Shown: positions 24,430 to 34,505, counted from the stretch's first letter. The stretch: 64,000 bases of DNA from CAVOOW01 sp963697675 (GCA_963697675.1 CAVOOW010000010.1:62001-126000), one strand, 5' to 3'. Translations and numbers: made by a program. Notes: generated by a model not told the origin, from the sequence alone.

Positions 24430-25680
24430 ATGTCAGGGCAGACTGGGCGCAAACAACGCGATACCCACCCCCCGACCCAAGCCAGGCCCGTTATCAGTGG
24501 TGCTGTGGCACCGAGGAAGCAGCGAAAGCTCCATCGGATTCGCGCGTTCCTGATCTTGGGCATAGCCATCTCGCTGGCGGCCATCTCGGGCTCTCATGCC
24601 GACGACGACGCGCCTGTCACGATCGGCCCCCCGCCAGCGAAGCAGCAGCGAAGGTTCCATTGGATTCGCAGGTTGATCCACAGCTACTGGCCGGTGTTTA
24701 GCTCGTTTGTCTTCCTGGCTGCGGCCATCGCCTTGGCATTTGCCTTGCGCTCCAACCATGACGACGCCATCCAGACGCCGAACTGTGACTCCAGCGCCAC
24801 GTCGGTGGGCACCCGCGAGTGGCAGATCTGGATTGGCACGGTCTCGGCCGGCTTGGCAATCGCAATCGTGCTCGCCATCCACGGCATCGTCCGCCTCAAG
24901 CGGATCCCCGGGCATTGGCCCCCGCGCGCCGATGTCGGGAAGGTGGCGGTCTGGTTGCATGGCGTCGCGGCGCTGGCATGGATATATGGGCTCGGACGAG
25001 CCGTCTCCGAGCTCGTGCACGACCCACGCACTTGGCCACTCGACGACATGGAGTTACGCCTGCAATGGGTAGCCGGCATCGGGCTGCTGTGCGCCACACC
25101 ATGGCTGGCGATGACCTGGCTGTGCCATAAGGCTGTCCACGGTTACTGGGTCGAGCCGCACACGCTGCGCACAGACCTGCAGGACAAGGACAAGCCGACG
25201 CGGGACATGACCAAGACCGATGCCGACATCGCCGCGCTGCAGCAGATCTGGAGCCAAATCGTTGGCATCGCCCTTGCGTTCGCAACCCTGGTCGCGATCT
25301 CGCTCATACCGACTGGCGCGTTGCGCAACCTGTGGCTGTCGCAGAACGTCGACGGCGAGGATGCGAAGAAGAGGCTGGGGGAGAGCTTCACGACCACCGA
25401 CGTGTTGCTCTACGGCGCGATGTGGGCCCTGGTCGCCGCATCGGTCGTCATCCCGCTGGTGGCATCGTGGCGATCGACCGCGCAGTCGGTGGTCGACGCG
25501 GCGTACCCACCCAACGCAACCATCGCTGCTGACAAGGACGCGAAAGAGACACGCGAATCGCTGGAGTCGATGCTCAACCTGAGCTCAGGGATCTTGCGCA
25601 ACCCGCTGACGGTACTCACCGTCGCAACTCCATTGGTCACTGCGGCCCTGGCCGCATTCATCCCCGAGCTCGGGACGTAG
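24430..25680 (+). CDS. Hypothetical multi-pass membrane protein
   Basis: A 416-residue protein with about seven hydrophobic helices, for example 'FLILGIAISLAAISGS' near residue 40, 'FSSFVFLAAAIALAFALRS' near 90, 'VSAGLAIAIVLAIHGIV' near 135 and 'VLTVATPLVTAALAAFIPEL' at the end. A soluble loop contains 'DLQDKDKPTRDMTKTDADI'. ATG at 24430 is preferred because a G-run (24417-24423) precedes it; an ATG at 24367 would add 21 residues. It is intact within decayed surroundings. No family is recognised; transport, sensing or structural roles are all possible. Confidence 0.7.
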   Translation: MSGQTGRKQRDTHPPTQARPVISGAVAPRKQRKLHRIRAFLILGIAISLAAISGSHADDDAPVTIGPPPAKQQRRFHWIRRLIHSYWPVFSSFVFLAAAIALAFALRSNHDDAIQTPNCDSSATSVGTREWQIWIGTVSAGLAIAIVLAIHGIVRLKRIPGHWPPRADVGKVAVWLHGVAALAWIYGLGRAVSELVHDPRTWPLDDMELRLQWVAGIGLLCATPWLAMTWLCHKAVHGYWVEPHTLRTDLQDKDKPTRDMTKTDADIAALQQIWSQIVGIALAFATLVAISLIPTGALRNLWLSQNVDGEDAKKRLGESFTTTDVLLYGAMWALVAASVVIPLVASWRSTAQSVVDAAYPPNATIAADKDAKETRESLESMLNLSSGILRNPLTVLTVATPLVTAALAAFIPELGT

Positions 25681-26283
25681 GCGTCGACCCCGCAAAACAG
25701 GGCAGTCAAGATGCCCTGTGGATAAATCTGACTAGAAGTGCTGAGAAGGATCCGGTTGTCCACAGAAACAGCGTGGTCGGGTTTGTTGCCAGCAGAGTTA
25801 CCCGTGAGGTTGCGATTGAGGACCAACTAGAAGATCGGCTGCTCCGGGAGCCGAGGCGGCCAGGCCCGCCGCCAGCCCGACTCCTTGACGAGGTCGAGCT
25901 CGTTCTGGCCAGTGGGGCGCCACAAGGTCACCGCGTCAAGGTTGTCAGGTACGGGTCGCTGCCCTGGGTCGCATCGGCACATCCGTCGGACCGCACGGGC
26001 ACCGGGCGGGCGCTTGATCGGCGGGTTCAGCTCCGCGGCGTCATTCCCCCGGTACAGCTGGGCGGGGCGGCCCAGGCCGACCGGTAAGCCGGTGCGGGTC
26101 TCCGTCGACGGTTGCACCAACCCGGGCGCCCGCAGGACCTTGCGGCGGAAGCTGGCGCGATCGGCCAGCGGGACGCCCCACACCGCTGATCCCGAGGAGC
26201 CGAGCCATGAGCCTGATCCTGTTCCGCCCATGGCCAACCGGTTGCCCGCCGCCACCGACACAGGGACCGGCGCTGCCGTCGCA
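25681..26283. other. Gap with two DnaA-box-like sequences
   Basis: TGTGGATAA (25717-25725) and TTGTCCACA (25756-25764) are consensus-type DnaA boxes in opposite orientation, 30 bp apart. No iterons or AT-rich unwinding region are seen. Otherwise the gap holds no convincing gene. Confidence 0.45.
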
Positions 26284-27950
26284 CTACCGGGTCAGCAGGA
26301 CGTAGCCGACCACGCAGGTTGCGGCGAGCACGGCCCCGATGAGCGGGAGCCCGAACTTGGCGAACGTGGCCGTGCTGTAGCCACCGGGGCGCATCACCAT
26401 CAGGTTCGACTGGTGGCTGAACGGGTTGATGAACGTGAACGAGATGCAGGTGGCGACGACGGCGAGAAGGATGACGGGGCTGACGTGCATCTCGGCGGCG
26501 ATGCCGATGGCGACGGGCGTGAGGATGGACGCCGCAGCCGAGTTGGTCACCAGGTTGGTCATCAGCGTGGTGGTCAGCGCCAGCACGATGACGACCAGCA
26601 GGACATTGCCCGCCGCCAGGTAACTGATCCCTCGGGCGATTCGCGCCGCCAGCCCGCTGGTCACCACGACCGCGCCCAAGCCGACCGATCCGGCCAGGAT
26701 GAACAGCACGTTCCAGTCGAGGGCGCGTGCCGCGGATCTGGGCGTGAGCACTCCGGTGAGCACCATCAGGATCGCCCCGCTGAACGACACGAGTTCCACG
26801 GGGGCGAGCCCGAACGACGCAGCGACCACCACGGCCGCCAGCACCGAGAGTGCGATCCAGGTCTTGCCCGGCTGCGGCGTCCGGCCGGCGACGTCCTGCC
26901 AGAGCGCCACGGACTCGCTGTCCCGGAGCATCTCCGCACTGGTCCCGGTCACGAAGCAGGTCGCGCCCGGAGTCGCCGGCGTCTCGCTCAGGGACTGCGT
27001 CGTCTGTGCGGCGATGACGCGGAGGCCCGCCGTCGTCGTCGAGCTCCTTGAGGCTCCCGTGGACGCTGGTGCGCACGGAGACCTCATAGAGCCGACGCGG
27101 GGAGAGCCCGAAGTGCGGGCTGCCCCACAGCGCGGTGACGCCGGCCTCGGTGGCCGCGAACACCAGAACGTCGTCGGCCTCGATGATCTCGGTGGCGGCG
27201 AGCGTTTCGCCGGACCGTCGGATGGCCTGCGAGCTCGAAGACCTGGGTTCGAGCCATCCCAGCTCCGCTGCCACGCCGTCCGCGAGCCAGCGCCCGCCCG
27301 GAGACCGGGATCTCGACCCGCCAGTCCATCGGGACGGCGACGGGTGCGCCAGCCGATCCCCGGAGGATCAGCGGTGCGGTGATGTAGATGACCAGCGCTC
27401 CGACCAGGGCGACCGGAAGCGCGACCACGGCGAACGACAGCATCGACGACGTGGACGCCGGCGGTGCCGGCGATGCCGGCGATGAGCAGGTTCGAGCTCG
27501 TGCCGATGAGAGTGATCGAGCCGGCCAGCGTCGTCACGTGGGCGATCGGCAGCAGGACCTCGCGGGCCGGGACCTCGCGGGTCTGCTCGAGCTCCTTCGA
27601 CGCCGGGATCAGCATGGCGACGATCGGCGTGGTGTTCATCAGGCCCGAGGCGACGCCGACGGGGACGATGAGCCGCCGCAGTGACTGGCGCGCCGTCGTC
27701 ACCGTGGACAGCAGCCGCCACGTGACCCGCGTGACGATCCCGGTCAGACGATGCCCTTCGCGATCACGAGCATCGCGGCCACCGTGATCACGCCGCCGTT
27801 GCTCAGGCCGGCGAAGAGGTCCCTGGTCGGAGTGACCCTGGTCAGCCCGGCGACGGCCAGCCCGGTAGCCAGCGCGAGGACCGGCGGGACCTTGCCCGAC
27901 GTCATCGCCAGCAGCGTCGCGATGACGATGACAGCGGCGAGGTACATCAT
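26284..27950 (-). pseudogene. SLC13/DASS-type anion permease with TrkA-C-like domains, frameshifted
   Basis: Four frames reconstruct one permease. From ATG at 27950 come 'GLSNGGVITVAAMLVIAKG', then 'VGVASGLMNTTPIVAMLIPA' and 'GSITLIGTSSNLLIAG' (the SNT-type ion-binding hairpin), a soluble RCK_C-like part ('SGETLAATEIIEADDVLVFA'), and the second half with 'LTTTLMTNLVTNSAAASIL' and 'INPFSHQSNLMVMRPGGY'. Such proteins import sulfate or dicarboxylates with sodium. Shifts near 27745, 27440, 27290 and 27030 break it. Sulfate as substrate would fit the sulfur theme of module A but is only a guess. Confidence 0.8.
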
Positions 27951-28114
27951 CGGTCCCGGGCCCAGGTCGGCGTCACCGAAACAACGTAGACCTCTGCGTT
28001 CTCCGGCACGACGGGCATCGTCGCGACTCGGGGGCCTGGAACGCTCGGCACCGGCAGGGGTGGTCCGGTGGTCGAGATACGTCGAGTTGGGCCCGGCAAT
28101 GTCCCTCGCCAAGA

Positions 28115-28191
28115 TGCGGACTCTTGCGGACTGTGGTCGCCACGACGAAGTTCAATCTCACAGCGCAACACGCTGACCTGGCAAAACGTGG
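28115..28191. repeat. Conserved right end of module B
   Basis: About 77 bp: TGCGGAC at 28116 and 28126, then GACGAAGTTCAATCTCACAG and CGCTGACC before the att copy. Nearly identical to 51401-51480. Confidence 0.85.
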
Positions 28192-28237
28192 TGGGCCCCG
28201 TGGGACTCGAACCCACAACCTACGGATTAAAAGTCCG
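28192..28237 (-). repeat. tRNA-Lys 3'-half fragment, att copy 3 (longest)
   Basis: Identical to the intact tRNA-Lys over 46 bp, extending past the anticodon into the 5' strand of the anticodon stem (AAAAGTCCG). Copies 1, 2, 4 and 5 stop earlier. The sequence beyond it is not the conserved left end. Confidence 0.9.
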
Positions 28238-28439
28238 ACCGAGGCCGTGCCGGACGGTGACGACTGATGCTCGATGCGACCGTTTGTGCAGGTCAGCGAC
28301 CTAGAGCCCTTCGGGCTCGCCGTGGTTCGCGAAGATTCTCCGTGGCGGCGCGCGCCTCTTCTTGTCGCGGCTGTGGTTGGCGAGGACGCTGGGTTGGTCC
28401 GTTCCGGTAGGACACCGATTGCCCTTGTAGTGCCTGTGA

Positions 28440-28583
28440 GCGTGTAGGTCAGCATGGTGGTGGAGGGCTGCCACGGGAACCGTGGATTGTTGCCTTGAGC
28501 ACGAGCGTCAGCCTTCAGGATTTCCTTGCCTTCCCCGGGACGGGCATCGCCATCGTCCGCGGGTTGAGGAGGAGGAACAGCCG
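28440..28583 (+). ncRNA. Possible bridge RNA region of the IS110-family element
   Basis: IS110-family elements encode a structured bridge RNA in a non-coding end that pairs with target and donor DNA. The region between the left end and the transposase start has stem-forming sequence, for example GCCACGGG and CCGTGG near 28470. Exact ends and loops cannot be set by eye, so this is inference from family knowledge. Confidence 0.3.
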
Positions 28584-29827
28584 ATGGATCTGATGCACCC
28601 GCGGTGTGCGGGACTGGATGTGTCCAAGCGCGACGCGAAAGTCTGTGTGCGGGTGGCCAGTGGCGGGCGGTCGGCTGCTCGTTCCACGGTGACGACCTGG
28701 GGGGCGGTGACCAACCAGGTGCTGGCGTTGCGGGAACACCTGATCGGCGAGGCGGTCACGTTGGTGGTGATGGAGGCCACCGGGGACTACTGGAAGCCGT
28801 TCTACTACCTGCTCGAAGACTGTCCGTTCGAGGTGATGCTGGTCAACGCCCGGCATGTGAAGAACCTGCCGGGCCGCAAGACCGACGTCTCCGATGCGGC
28901 GTGGCTGGCTCAGCTCGGGGCGCACGGGCTGGTGCGTGGCTCGTTCGTGCCGCCCGCACCGATCCGGGCGCTGCGGGATCTGACCCGGACCCGGACCACG
29001 ATGGTGCGCGAGCGCGCCAAGGAGATCCAGCGGTTGGAGAAGTTGCTGGAGGACACCGGGATCAAGTTGTCCTCGGTGGCCACCGACATCAGCGGGGTGT
29101 CCGGGCGGGCGATGCTGGAGGCGCTGGTCAGCGGCCAACGCGACCCGGCCGTACTTGCGGAGCTGGCGAAACGCCGGCTGCGCACGAAGATCCCGGAACT
29201 GACCGAGGCCCTGACGGGACGGTTCACCGACCACCATGCGTTCCTGACCCGCCTGCATCTGGATCTGATCGACCAGCACACCCATGCCGTTGAGGAGCTC
29301 ACCGCCCGGATGGAGGTGGTGATCGAGCCCTTTCGTGGCGCCCGGGACCTGATCACCACGATCCCCGGGATCAGCGTCCTGGTCGCGGATGTGATCATCG
29401 CCGAGACCGGCGCCGACATGGCCCGGTTCCCCACCGCGGGGCATCTCGCGTCCTGGGCCGGGACGTGTCCGGGAAGCAACGAGTCCGCCGGTCGGGTCAA
29501 GTCGACCAAGACCCGACCCGGCAACCCCTACCTCAAAGGTGCGCTCGGGATCGCGGCGATGTCCGCGGCTCGCAGCCAGACACCTACCTGGCCGCGAAGT
29601 ACCGGCGCATCGCGTCCCGGCGCGGACCGATCAAGGCCGTCGTCGCCGTCGAGCACGCGATTCTGATCGCGATCTGGAACATGGTCACCAACGGCGTCTT
29701 ATACGCCGACCTCGGTGGCGACTACTACACCAAGCTCAACCCAGACAAGACGAAGCAACGCGCCCTGAACCAGCTCAGACAGATGGGCTACGAGGTCACC
29801 CTCAACCCGCTACCAATCGCGCGGTGA
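28584..29827 (+). pseudogene. IS110-family (DEDD) transposase, one frameshift
   Basis: ATG at 28584 follows GAGGAGGAGG. The N-terminal RuvC-like domain shows 'CAGLDVSKRDAKVCV' (first Asp), 'VMEATGDYWKPFYYLL' (Glu) and 'GRKTDVSDAAWLAQL' (Asp pair). The C-terminal serine-containing domain has 'LITTIPGISVLVADVIIAE' and 'WAGTCPGSNESAGRVKST'. Near 29575 the frame shifts and the ending 'TYLAAKYRRIASRRGP' and 'HAILIAIWNMVTNGVLY' is read in another frame to 29827. Repaired length is about 414, normal for the family. One indel separates it from an intact enzyme, so it may be recent or a sequencing error. Confidence 0.9.
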
Positions 29828-30259
29828 AGGGAATCTTCGCGTCAGGAGGCAACTCGCAGGGTGGGCGGTGTCGGGCTCTATCGGACGATGTTGTCAACGC
29901 CGCCTGAAACTTGACCCCCTAGCGCCTCCGCGTAGCGGGTGTGGTCGTTGTTTGTGCGGCTCGGTCCCCAGATGCCGCCGGCGGTGTTCCCGGGCCTTGG
30001 CGTGCCAAGGGGCTAGAACGGGAGGCTGCGTCCGGAGGGGCTGCGGAGGTCGAGGTCTTGGGATCTCGCTCTTCTGGTGGTGCGGCGGATCTGGATCCGT
30101 TTCATGGTTGGCACACCTTTGTTGGGGACTGGCCCCCGGTTGATGGCCCGTTTCCCGACCGGCCGGGGTGGTTGGCCGGCCGGGAAGTCGAGTGGGGAGG
30201 GTTCAGCTGATCGAGCGGGCGGCGTCCTGGATCAGGGTGCTCGCGCCGCCGGGTGGGAT
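29828..30259. other. Gap after the IS110-family transposase
   Basis: Should contain the right end of the IS110-family element. TGTCAACGCCGCCTGAAACT at 29892-29911 resembles an insertion-sequence end, but no partner repeat was found. No gene is supported. Confidence 0.35.
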
Positions 30260-31363
30260 TCAGAGCACCTGGAGCTGCACCAGTCCGCGTTGCAGGCCGG
30301 AGCTGTTGACGGTGTCGGCGCCGGCCAGGGTCTCGATCCGCAGGGTGTCCTTTGCGTCGAGGTTGATCGGGGTCACCGTCGGGGTGAGCCCGGCCACGGT
30401 GATGTTGGCTCCCGAGCCGCTCACTGTGATGTGGTCGACTCCTGCCGTGCCGCGCACGGTGACCTGGTCGGCGCTGTTGTTCGGGCCGGTGTTGTCCAGG
30501 GGGTCGGTGAAGTCGGGGGTGAAGTTGACGACGTCGGTGCTGGACAGGTCGTTCACGGCGACCTGGTCGCCGCCGCCCTCGTCCAGGCCGCCGAAGCCGA
30601 CCCAGGACACGTTCTGGATGTTGTCCGCGTCGACTCGACCGGCGGTGTGATCGGCGATGAGGTGCCCGGCGTTTGCCGACAGGGTGAGCGTCTCGCTGGC
30701 GAAGGAGCCGTCCATCTCCATGCTGTTCTGCCCGGTGCCTCCGTCGACGATGTCGCTTCGGGTTCCCCCGGCGATGAAGCCGTTGAGCTCGCTCTTGAAC
30801 CGGTCGTTGCCGTCGCCGAGTGCGATGGTCTCCTGTCCGGTGCCGGCGCCTCCTCCGTCGACGAAGTCGTCGCCTGCTCCGGCCTGAATCGTGACCGGGC
30901 CGGGCGCGGCGGCCAAGAAGTCGTCGTTGCCGTCGGCGCCGATCATCGTGACCGGGAGGTCGCCGTCGCCGAGGTCGCCGATGTTACCGACGACGCCGAG
31001 GAAGTCGTTGCCCAGGCCTCCGTTTTCCGTGATCGGGAGGTCGCCGACGCCGGAGCCGTCCACCGTCATGCCGTCGTCGCCTCCACCGCCAAGCACTTTC
31101 ACCCGCTGGACTTGGGGGCGCCGGAACTGGGCGTCGACCGTGCCGTCGAAGCCGAAGTCCACCACGACATTGGTGGCGTTGATGGTGAGGTGGATCACGT
31201 CTCGGGCGGCGGTCCCGTTGACGGTCAGGACCCCGCTCGTCAGCGTCGCGGTCGGACCTGTTGCCGCGCCTGCCGGGGTGGCGGCGACCAGACCGCCGGC
31301 CGTGGTTGCCATCACCGCAACGATTCCGGCCAGTCGCCGGAGGCTCTGATTTGTGTGTTGCAT
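30260..31363 (-). CDS. Secreted Gly/Asp-rich beta-roll protein (RTX-like)
   Basis: A 367-residue exported protein. ATG at 31363 follows AGAGGAG and starts a Sec signal 'NQSLRRLAGIVAVMATTAGG' with cleavage after 'ATPAGAA'. The mature part has degenerate calcium-binding repeats ('GGGGDDGMTVDGSGVGD', 'NGGLGNDFLGVVGN', 'GADGNDDFLAAAPG', 'GAGDDFVDGGGAG') and later 'DTLRIETLAGADTVNSSG'. Repeats are longer and less regular than classic RTX. It is probably an extracellular structural or adhesion protein; no catalytic domain is visible. It is intact, unlike the related gene at 1.5-2.5 kb. Confidence 0.85.
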   Translation of the reverse strand: MQHTNQSLRRLAGIVAVMATTAGGLVAATPAGAATGPTATLTSGVLTVNGTAARDVIHLTINATNVVVDFGFDGTVDAQFRRPQVQRVKVLGGGGDDGMTVDGSGVGDLPITENGGLGNDFLGVVGNIGDLGDGDLPVTMIGADGNDDFLAAAPGPVTIQAGAGDDFVDGGGAGTGQETIALGDGNDRFKSELNGFIAGGTRSDIVDGGTGQNSMEMDGSFASETLTLSANAGHLIADHTAGRVDADNIQNVSWVGFGGLDEGGGDQVAVNDLSSTDVVNFTPDFTDPLDNTGPNNSADQVTVRGTAGVDHITVSGSGANITVAGLTPTVTPINLDAKDTLRIETLAGADTVNSSGLQRGLVQLQVL

Positions 31364-31755
31364 CGTGCTTCTCCTCTGTGAGTGCTGGTGTTGCGTACTA
31401 CGCCGGCACCGGCCAACTGGTTCACCCCGCAACCAACCCGGTGGCAACCAGATGTCTGCGCAGGCGCGACCCCGGTTCGACCGTTACGCGGCCCGGACGG
31501 TGTCGGTTGCGCCGAGCAGAATGGGTTCGGAACCATCCGCTGGGTGGGTATCCGCCGGCGGCCATCGCCGGGCGGCAGGTGGCTGCATCGAGTGGATGAC
31601 CAGTATCGGCAACAGACAGATGGGCCAGGTCGGAGCCCGCCGGAGTCCGCCCCTGATCTGAACCGACACCGCGGCGCTCCCGTGTTCCTGGGCAACGAAT
31701 AAGTCACCCAAGGAGTCTCGACAGGTCAACGAAGATCTCGAAGGCAAGGCGCCCG

Positions 31756-32234
31756 GTGGCCCTCGCCTCCGGTGTGCTCGCGGCGGCTCTGCTGCTCGCC
31801 GCCTGCGGCGGCGGGTACGCCTCCACCACATCCAACAGCTCGGGCGCATCGGCTAAGAAGACCCAGAATGCCAACGCCAATGGCAGCCAGACCGTCCAGA
31901 CCGGCAAGACCTCCGCCGGCAACGTGCTGGTCAACTCCGAGGGCATGACCCTCACGCCTTCGCGGCGGACTCACCCGGCAAGTCCACCTGCACCGGAGCC
32001 TGCGCGGCGTACTGGCCGCCGGCTGCGGCCTCCGGCTCGCTGAGCCACTCGCCGGAGGTGTCGGCCACACTCGGCACCATCAAACGCTCGGACCGGTCGA
32101 CCCAGCTCACCGTCAACGGCTGGCCGATGTACACCTACTCAGCGGATTCCGGTCCGGGCCAGGCCAGCGGGCAGGGCGAGAACCTCTCCGGCGGCCTTTG
32201 GTGGGTCGTGGCTGCCTCCGGTGCACAGATCAAG
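31756..32234 (+). pseudogene. Lipoprotein with Yx(FWY)xxD repeats (COG4315-like), frameshifted
   Basis: The first frame gives a lipoprotein signal 'VLAAALLLAACGGG' (lipobox LAAC) and 'GNVLVNSEGMTL'. One base appears lost near 31955: the next frame reads 'FAADSPGKSTCTGACAAYWP', 'LGTIKRSDRSTQLTVNGWPM' and 'YTYSADSGPGQASGQG', ending 'GGLWWVVAASGAQIK'. These are the secreted Yx(FWY)xxD repeats of PF03640, of unknown function, often near haem or electron-transfer genes. The upstream signal peptide may begin earlier at a non-standard codon (31724, ACG). Confidence 0.75.
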
Positions 32235-32441
32235 TTGACAGCTCGGACTCACCACGGACTCACCAGTCGGCCGGACATGATCTTGACCGGCCTAAAAGCC
32301 CAGGTCGCCGCACTCCCAGCATCGGCGTCGGTGGTCGGCGCAAGTCCTGCTGCACCATCACGTGCTCGACGACGATGCCGTCAGGGTCCACCATCACCAC
32401 GCGCGGTGGACGTATGGCGGGTCAGAGGTCCGGAACCAGCG

Positions 32442-32729
32442 TCAACGAGGGGCAGGGGCCAGCAGATTGTTCCGGCGAAAGTCGATCGCTACGCGGCGCT
32501 CGTGTTCAGCATGCGTTGGTTCCCATCCGGTTGCGCTGCGCTGCTCATGGTCCTGGAGTTCGACTGAGCTCACCCAGCGAATCTGCTCAAGGTCGCAGAC
32601 GCGATGGTGCTCCAGCCCGCGCACGAAGTAGTACACCGACACCTGCCATCGCCCGTGGCGCTTCCATTGGTCCTCGACGTGCGCGTCCATCCAGATCCCA
32701 GGCTGATGCTCCACGGAAACGTAGGTCAC
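32442..32729 (-). CDS. Hypothetical small protein
   Basis: Encodes 95 residues from GTG at 32729, after GAGGAAGG. The sequence 'EHQPGIWMDAHVEDQWKRH' and 'GRWQVSVYYFVRGLEHHRV' alternates aromatic, charged and hydrophobic residues like a folded protein and is Trp/His rich. No family is recognised. Plus-strand frames over the same region look like random GC-rich peptides, so the minus strand is preferred. Confidence 0.5.
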   Translation of the reverse strand: MTYVSVEHQPGIWMDAHVEDQWKRHGRWQVSVYYFVRGLEHHRVCDLEQIRWVSSVELQDHEQRSATGWEPTHAEHERRVAIDFRRNNLLAPAPR

Positions 32730-33092
32730 GGAAGGGCCTTCCTCGAGCGACTTGACCGCGGCCGCTGCTGGACTCCGGATCCTCGGCTACTACCCGATGG
32801 GCACGCTCGGCAACCGCTATGCGCTGCGATCTCCGAATCGCCCGCGCCTTCTTCGGCGGATGCCCCCGATCTCCTCCCTGACAGGTTGTCGAAGTGGGCG
32901 CACAGTCGGGGAGGCTCGCGCGTTCATGGTCAGCCTGGTAGCGCAGCTCGGAAGACCGCGAGCCAGCCCGCGCTCGCCAGTGGTGGTGATCGCCATAGTC
33001 AACTCGGGCGAGCCCGTGGGGAGAGCTTTACCGCGGAGGTCATTGGCAGCGCTCCCACGACGGGCGTAGGTTCGACAGCCTCGATTGAGGGC

Positions 33093-33413
33093 GTGCGCGC
33101 ATTGCCACAGCTGACCGGAAGCAACGTACCGCCGCAGCGCGCCACTCTGCCGGCAGTGTCGAAGCAGCAGCGGGTGCAATACGCCATCCTGTTGCAGATC
33201 CTGGAACACGAGACCGCCAACCGGCGCAAGACAGCGGCGGTCTGTCCACGCACCGACCACAGCGACTTCGATGAAGCCCTCCTGCACCTTCTCATCGATG
33301 GGTCACTTGCGGCCCCCACACCGCAACTCGCCACTCTTGCCGAGCTCGCGGAAGGCGGCTGGCTCACAGTCACCGACCGCGGACGCGCGCGCCTCTACGG
33401 CGAACACTGCTGA
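33093..33413 (+). CDS. Hypothetical small protein, possibly helical DNA-binding-like
   Basis: Encodes 106 residues from GTG at 33093. 'VSKQQRVQYAILLQILEHET', 'FDEALLHLLIDGSLAAP' and 'LAELAEGGWLTVTDRGRARL' have the helix-helix-helix-wing rhythm of small winged-helix proteins. Ribosome site is weak and the frame is open far upstream, so the start is uncertain. No family recognised. Confidence 0.4.
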   Translation: MRALPQLTGSNVPPQRATLPAVSKQQRVQYAILLQILEHETANRRKTAAVCPRTDHSDFDEALLHLLIDGSLAAPTPQLATLAELAEGGWLTVTDRGRARLYGEHC

Positions 33414-33646
33414 ACGCCGAGGCTTATCACGGACTCGCGTGGTGAACCTCAGCGGTTAGCCCAATCGCCTGCGCACGCACGTGGCGGGCTACATCATGAA
33501 GGCGGATCCCGGGGGCGACCATCGCCATTCCGTTTGGCACGGCGGGCGGCAGGTCGGCAGGGGTGCAGCGGGGCGGACGCTCTCCACGGACCTGGAGCCG
33601 CGGGTGGGCGTCGCTTCTTGTTCCCCTGCGCCTTATCGATCAAAGC

Positions 33647-33677
33647 AACGCCCCCCGGTGGACAGCCGGGGGGCGTT
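33647..33677. terminator. Perfect GC-rich hairpin
   Basis: AACGCCCCCCGG and CCGGGGGGCGTT form a 12-bp perfect stem around TGGACAG. CAG rather than a T-run follows, but the stem strength suits a bidirectional actinobacterial terminator. Confidence 0.65.
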
Positions 33678-33861
33678 CAGTGCGCGCTCCGCTACCTGTG
33701 CGCGGTGGCCTGCCGGGCCCCCCACCCTTGGACCCCCCCGGGACCGAGATGCCTGGCAGGCCGCCGCGTTATGGGTGACCTTCCTCTCTTGACCTGCGCG
33801 TCGCCATGGTCAAAGCGGGCCAATTCCTCAGTTCCATGACGTGTTAGGCCTTCGGTGCAGG

Positions 33862-33947
33862 TGCAACACTCCAAAAGGCTCGCTCCCTCGGGGATAGGTG
33901 AGCCAGCCCGCGCCGCCGTTTCCCCCGATCCGGCGGCGCGGGTCTTT
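33862..33947 (+). ncRNA. Structured repeat, copy 1 (stem plus terminator-like hairpin)
   Basis: Begins TGCAACACTCC, has GGCTCGC (33878-) paired near-perfectly with GTGAGCC, then a long hairpin GCCCGCGCCGCCG/CGGCGGCGCGGGT followed by CTTTG. A second copy with covarying inner loop lies at 34209. It could be a small RNA with its terminator or a duplicated leader. Confidence 0.45.
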
Positions 33948-34208
33948 GTCGTATACCGAGGCGCGGTGTTGTGTGCTGGCAGCCCACTCCGGTCCCGCGA
34001 AGGCCCAGCGGGGACAAAGACCGACGCGTTGCCGGAGCAGTTCAGGATGCCGCGGCGGACCTCCGAGCCCCCCGTCCCGTGGCCCCCATGGACCGAGACT
34101 TCTCAATGACCGCCGCGGCGTCCTCAGAGATTTGCCCGCCAATTCGCCCCGTTGCCAGGGTCAGATCGGGTCCCTGCCGTACCACCCCTGACGGGCCACG
34201 GAATCAGG

Positions 34209-34313
34209 CGCACACTCGAAGAGGCTCGCCCTCAGCAGGGGTCCCCCGGGCCTTCGGGGGACTAGCGAGCCAGCCCGCGCCGCCGACACCCCACGAGCCG
34301 GCGGCGCGGGTCT
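34209..34313 (+). ncRNA. Structured repeat, copy 2
   Basis: Same order as copy 1: CGCACACTCG, GGCTCGCC, an inserted inner hairpin (CCCCCGGGCC with GGGGG), GCGAGCC, then GCCCGCGCCGCCG/CGGCGGCGCGGGT and CT. The outer stem is better paired than in copy 1. It lies 193 bp before att copy 4. Confidence 0.45.
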
Positions 34314-34505
34314 CGCCCGGGACCTACCGCCGTTCGGGCGCCGGCTGCTGCGCCCCACGGGCCGGCACTGCTCTGCGTCGTACAACCGGTAGTGCTGCAT
34401 CCCAATGCCCACGTAGATGCGCTATGGGGCTGACAGGTAACCACGCTGGCACCATCGGCGAGGTTGAGTGCTGGTGCCAGTGGACGTCATCGCAGGTCAA
34501 AGCGG

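Larger units (their letters stand above)
23785..28237. mobile_element. Module B of the tRNA-Lys tandem array (membrane cargo)
   Basis: Bounded by att copies 2 and 3 with both conserved ends. Cargo is a large hypothetical membrane protein and a broken SLC13/DASS-type permease. Two DnaA-box-like sequences lie between them. No mobility gene. Confidence 0.65.

Noticed and set aside
29892..29911. IS21-like terminal sequence
   Set aside because: A single short resemblance with no inverted partner and no istA/istB.
30077..31381. 434-codon plus-strand frame over the secreted repeat protein
   Set aside because: The minus strand has a ribosome site, signal peptide and calcium-binding repeats; the plus frame is its mirror.
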